A stretch of DNA of 64,000 bases, taken from NCBI GenBank assembly GCA_023091665.1, contig JALJCQ010000015.1, positions 3,472,001 to 3,536,000 on the forward strand, given 5' to 3'. Positions 60,168-64,000 of the stretch are shown in pieces (position 1 is the stretch's first letter; the number at the start of each line of letters is the position of its first letter). The stretch comes from Pythium myriotylum. Taxonomy: Eukaryota; Oomycota; Peronosporomycetes; Pythiales; Pythiaceae. The notes beneath the pieces were generated by a model. The model searched no databases, was not told the origin of the DNA, and was given only the letters and a program-made list of their open reading frames with translations. The translations under genes and the position numbers were made by a program.

Positions 60168-60843
60168 CGGGCAGCTTCCAAGTCGATCAGACCGAATGAC
60201 CTTCCTTACTCATCTTCCCCAAGGAAACCGAGCGAGTACCGTGGTGGATCCGATTAAGTACGAAAACCCAGGGGTTTTCCACCAATGGGAGAGAGTCGAG
60301 TGGACTGGATGGGGGCGCGAGACGTGCCGTAAACATGGGTGCACACGAGAGAAGTGAGGTGGACTACACTCGGGGTGTTTGGGGAAATAGTTAGGGCAAA
60401 TGGCTACCGGAGTCTTGCCCCTTGACTGGAGGGGGCGGGAAATAGTAGCGTCCGCTACAGAGACAGCTCGATGTGCACAAACTCACGTCGACGTGTACAG
60501 GTCGGAGAGACAAAAATACGAAAGCACGGCCAAAAACAAAATAGAGCGCAGCACTCCCATTGAAGGTTCAAACCAGCTTTTCACATGACCCAATTCCGGA
60601 ATCGACTGGGGGAGACCTCAAAGTTGAAAGGCGCGAGAACGAGCCAATCACTGATGCTCAAATTTTCACATCCAGGCAAAACGCCATTGGCTGAAAACTG
60701 GTGCTGTTATCTAATCAATGAAGAACAAACATTTAGAAATTTCAAATTCTTCGCGCGCAATTTGTCAGCTCTTGTTGATTGCGTCTGCAGCATCTTGGCA
60801 GCCACCACAAACACAACATTGCGCCTGCCGCGGCTCTCGCGTT

Positions 60844-61010
60844 GTGTCCATCGCGCCAGCAACCGCCCTCACAGTTTGTGTCCATCGCGCTAGCCGCAGT
60901 TCTGCCGGATTGTGTCCATCACGCCAGCCGCAGTCCTCGCAGTTTGTGTCCATTTCACCAGCCGTAGTTTCCCCAGATTGTGTCCATCGCGCAATCAACG
61001 GCACTCTTCC
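60844..61010. repeat. Minisatellite, 34-base unit, about five copies
   Basis: The core TGTGTCCATC begins at 60844, 60877, 60911, 60945 and 60979, that is at steps of 33, 34, 34 and 34. The units share GCCAGCCGCAGT-like centres with substitutions, so the array is diverged. Confidence 0.85.
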
Positions 61011-61430
61011 ATTGGGTAGCAACCGAACTCCTCCATTGAGTCCATCACACCAGCCGCAGGCAGTGGTTGAGCGCGTCTACATTGCTCAAATATGCCAGTG
61101 GCTTGCCAACTGCCAGAACATCTTTCCTGCCGTAAAGAACGGTGTTCCGCGTGTGGTGGCTGCAAACTCTGCCCGTTACGGACATTCAAATGCGAAAAGA
61201 ATCATATCGGCAGCGTGAACGCAGCCAAGAAATCGTCCGCAAACAAGAGAAAGCGCAGGAAGAGTGGTGGAACACCGGAGAGAGGTGAGTCAGATTTACA
61301 CTACTGTGCTGCTGTTTCAGTATTGGTGCCATAGTTGATATGATTATTGCTTTTAGATGCTGCGCGAACATTGCTTCTGCACAAAAATGCGGTGTATCGC
61401 CTCGCAACTTGCCGACGAGGGAGGCAATGA

Positions 61431-61871
61431 TCATGTGTTGCCTGCAGTACAAAAGATCCCTTCGTCCTTCTTCAACCGTACATAGCTGAGTCGCGTCTCC
61501 ATTGGCATCCCCGACTTGAGCTTCTTGAAATCTGCTCGCCTCGACGTAAAAGCAAACTCACCCAATTGTGTTGTCGAATCGTTTGCCCCCACCAAAGATG
61601 ATAGCAAGTCACGAAATCGCCGATGGGTGAGGGATTCGGACATGATCGCCATTACGAATCTTCTTGTGTCTCCTGTACCCGTTACCGCCAGGCTGGTCAT
61701 GTTGTTGACCAAGCTGTCTACCTGTGCTATCGTTGTGGAGCTGCCTTGTGAGACACTAAGCTTTTCGACGATTCCTGAGGATTTTTTTTCGCCCAGGTGT
61801 TCATTTTCCCACTCGGACACTTCCATAATCAGTCCCACAAGTTGCTGGAGGATCGTTGTCGCACCTTCCAT
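61431..61871 (-). CDS. Hypothetical protein, weak support
   Basis: A 146-residue frame starts with an ATG. The first half is helical and Ser/Glu-rich; the second half is mixed, with RRADFKKLKSGMP. I recognise no family, and no promoter or intron evidence supports it. It lies in a repeat-rich stretch, so it may be a remnant of a mobile-element protein. Confidence 0.3.
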   Translation of the reverse strand: MEGATTILQQLVGLIMEVSEWENEHLGEKKSSGIVEKLSVSQGSSTTIAQVDSLVNNMTSLAVTGTGDTRRFVMAIMSESLTHRRFRDLLSSLVGANDSTTQLGEFAFTSRRADFKKLKSGMPMETRLSYVRLKKDEGIFCTAGNT

Positions 61872-62749
61872 AAGGTTGACAAGCGATGAATGCCCTGACG
61901 TTCATCCAGAATATGTGGTGATGTGGATTGAAGGAGAGAGGCCGCGGTCTCTCACCACCGTCTACCCCGTGGATCCGACGGTTAAACCGTCCCGCAGGAG
62001 CTCGGTTGGGGATCCAGAGGCCCCTAAGGTCCCTCATTGTGGGTCCCGAGTCTCAGAAGGAAAGGCGAAGTTTAAGCTAGACTAGACTAATTAGGCTAAT
62101 ATGTAGGGTACAGGTAGTAGGCGTAGGGTAGGTGCTGGATCTCGTGTCTCAGGTTCTGATTTGGTGTGGAACACCCGGATCCGGGGGGTTAAAACCGGAT
62201 TTATGTGGACCACATAAGTTGGGTCCGGACACGTGTCTGGCCGATAACAAACAAGTTGCGATTTCCCCCCCTCAAGCTCAAGTCCCCGGGCCAAGCGGCG
62301 AACAAGAGGGAAGGTCAGAGGCACGCGTCAGCTGCGGTCAAGGTCAGGAGAACCCAGCGCCCCCCGCCTCGTGCAGCTTCAACCCCCAAGTCCCGTGGGT
62401 GGCAAGCAGCCCACGTTAAAGTTCCAGTGTCCCGAGACACTGTGGGAAGGTCAAGGTCGTTTTCAAGGTCGGATCCAAGCCTCGCGGCGCGGATCCCGTG
62501 TCAAGTCCTGCCGGTCGCGCTACGCACCGGATCCAGGCCACGCCGCGCGTGTAACCGTTGCGGCGCGTCTCTTCCGCTCAAGGCTCAACGGATCTTGTCT
62601 TCTCCGCGCTTGCAACGCGGGATCTCGAGTCCACGGTCCCAGAACGGGTACAAGACCAAAGAACTGGGGCGTTTGTATTCAGGGTGCGGTTGTTACCGAA
62701 TCCTGCACAGACGCTGACGTGGGAAGCGCCCAGCAAGAGTAATTTTGCT

Positions 62750-63028
62750 GCCCGCTACACCACAAATAACTGCGACTTATCGTGGCGAAACGGTCACGTT
62801 GTGTCGAGAATGATTGGGACGGTTAAAGTGGAGTTGCCTCGCCTAAAGCGCCACCTCATCATGGAGTTTCTCTTCGGCGAGTACGCTCGTTGGGGTCGCG
62901 ATCAGGCCCTTGACACAATAGGCCGACATGAATTCTATTCGCTGCTACGTCTTATTACCGCAGTAATCCCTTGGACCCACCGATCTGTGGATGACATCGA
63001 TGCTGACACTCCAGAGAACTTGTCGTAG
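62750..63028 (+). pseudogene. Unrecognised protein fragment
   Basis: An open stretch of about 90 codons ends in TAG. It reads like globular protein (TVKVELPRLKRHLIMEFLFG, GRHEFYSLLRLITAVIPW) but has no credible start of its own; the frame upstream is low complexity. I do not recognise the family. It could be the 3' exon of an unseen gene or a remnant of a transposon-encoded protein, truncated before the LTR at 63124. Confidence 0.35.
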
Positions 63029-63123
63029 ACGTAACCACATGCATGTAGGAAGCTCCAACTTCATTTTTGTGCCGTTTGTCACCTTCTTCATACCACTCGG
63101 ATAACTCTTCTCGAAACTCCACG

Positions 63124-63459
63124 TGTAACGAGGCTGCCCCCGTTACGTTACGTACACTGTGGAGCAGTGTAGGAAGCGCGCAACACAGAGACTTGTGTTG
63201 AATCAGGCAAATGGGAAACTGAATTTTTGGATTAGGAAACCTAGAAAAACCTACTCTTTGTATATAAAACCTCGCAGATCCGCCCTCGGATTTCTGCCAT
63301 CCACTCAATCACAAGACCCTAGCGTGATTGGTGGGAAATCGGGATAATATCGTAGGATATTATCCAATCAGGAGACATCGCAACCAGATGGGTTCACGAT
63401 GTTCCTATCGGACACCATTGACATGGGTCAGTACCATGTAACGGGCACACCCCGTTACA
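63124..63459 (+). repeat. LTR (336 bases) with hairpin ends
   Basis: It begins TGTAACG and ends CGTTACA, a perfect 7-base terminal inverted repeat. Each end is itself a hairpin (GTAACG...CGTTAC at the start, GTAACGGGC...CCCGTTAC at the end). A TATA box (TATATAAAA at 63259-63267) sits in the middle. It is either the 5' LTR of an element running off the right edge or a solo LTR. Confidence 0.75.
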
Positions 63460-64000
63460 TCACCCTCCCCTCAAGACGAAAGTCGCATTGAACGACTTGC
63501 GACAGGGAGCACTTGTTGGTCAGTTGGTCCAACGGCGAGTCGCGAGCCGCGGCGTTGATCGTCACCGATCAACGCCTTCAATGTCGCGGTCCATTCGGAG
63601 AATGGACGCGAAGAAGACCATCAGCGCCGCCGACTACCGCGCTGCAATGGCAGTGCGCGCCATGAGCTCAGGCGAGCGAGGATGCCGCTGCGCGCACTAG
63701 CGCAGCGGTCGAAGACAACTCGACGGCCGGCGAGGGCGCCACCTCGACCGAGCCACTTGAAGACACCGCGAACAATGACGGTGGTCATCCACCGTCGTCC
63801 AAGACGACTGAAGACCCTGTAATAAAGTGCCCGCGTCTTTTGCAGCCTGGCCAGGCCCCAGGAGCTGGCACAGAGCTGGATCAGTAGCTAGGAAATTAAA
63901 TGACAAGAGTTAGTAGGTGGCAGTAGCCTGGTACACTGTACCAGCTACTCACCCACCTTTCCAGTCTGGCACAGTGTGCCAGGAGCTGGGTTCATCCACT
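63460..64000. other. Sequence after the LTR: possible gag leader and paired palindromes
   Basis: After the LTR the plus strand has short open pieces. One begins at 63602 and reads MDAKKTISAADYRAAMA, which could be the start of a gag protein, but it stops after about 30 codons. A Thr/Glu/Asp-rich piece follows in another frame. Two 17-base palindromes lie at 63928-63944 and 63966-63982. Confidence 0.4.
63928..63982. repeat. Two related 17-base palindromes
   Basis: CTGGTACA-C-TGTACCAG (63928-63944) and CTGGCACA-G-TGTGCCAG (63966-63982) each have perfect 8-base arms around one central base. They differ by a paired T-A to C-G change, so pairing is kept in both. A half-site of the same kind occurs at about 63856-63863. 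Confidence 0.8.

Larger units (their letters stand above)
60168..63123. other. Gene-poor 3-kb region, probable repeat remnants
   Basis: It holds the 34-base minisatellite at 60844-61010. Two open frames lack known domains: 61431-61871 (-) with 146 residues, partly helical, and 62558-63028 (+), whose last 90 residues (from about 62750) look like real but unrecognised protein. Composition varies along the stretch. It is best read as decayed mobile-element material next to the LTR. Confidence 0.4.

Noticed and set aside
60844..61010. CRISPR-like spaced repeats
   Set aside because: The copies are tandem, diverged and lack unique spacers of even size. This is a minisatellite in a eukaryotic genome.

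Overview
The window reads as a piece of an oomycete nuclear genome. The main reasons are a Crinkler (CRN) effector with an LFLAK-type N-terminus and a C-terminal NTPase-nuclease module, compact GC-rich genes with short introns (about 55-80 bases, GT...AG, mostly phase 0), a Ty3/gypsy chromovirus, a Maverick/Polinton-type virus and flagellar genes. I cannot name the species.

Layout. (1) 1 to about 10.3 kb is visibly AT-rich. It is the right-hand part of an endogenous Maverick/Polinton-like DNA virus: minor capsid protein, FtsK/HerA-type packaging ATPase, double jelly-roll major capsid protein (split by a frameshift), adenain-like cysteine protease, a fibre-like protein with an S74 self-cleaving chaperone domain, a Trp-rich protein with predicted protease sites, and small unknown proteins. 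No DNA polymerase or integrase is visible; they may lie to the left. Short perfect hairpins sit at several gene ends, and two divergent promoters share a 12-base motif. (2) 10.4-13.1 kb: the CRN effector, followed by another AT-rich stretch with a small virus-like gene. (3) 13.35-17.29 kb: a 5'-truncated Ty3/gypsy chromovirus with one frameshift and a 247-base insertion built from inverted copies of its own two flanks. (4) 17.35-20.16 kb: an ankyrin-repeat gene made of short phase-0 exons, about one repeat each, with a retroposed cDNA fragment in one intron.

(5) 21.8-28.2 kb: two unrecognised genes around CFAP58, an axonemal coiled-coil protein. (6) 30.1-41.6 kb: five adjacent multi-pass membrane protein genes in the order A1-B-A2-C-A3. 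The three A genes are clear paralogues, with one N-terminal membrane helix, a large ectodomain and a C-terminal helix bundle. (7) 42.0-60.2 kb: dense housekeeping and cell-surface genes: Cwf21/SRRM2-like splicing factor, a two-helix coiled-coil membrane protein, an acidic tail-anchored protein, a small secreted Cys-rich protein, a Frizzled-CRD-like GPI protein, a CXC-domain protein, alanyl-tRNA synthetase, a leucine-rich-repeat protein, APC8/CDC23 and a J-domain-TMEM185 fusion. (8) 60.2-64 kb is gene-poor: a 34-base minisatellite, an LTR ending in matching hairpins, and paired palindromes.

The viral genes together form a virion-assembly and maturation set. The rest are independent eukaryotic genes, apart from the A-B-C membrane cluster, which looks like local duplication of an oomycete-type surface protein group. 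Splice sites, starts and family calls were made by reading the sequence; no search was run.
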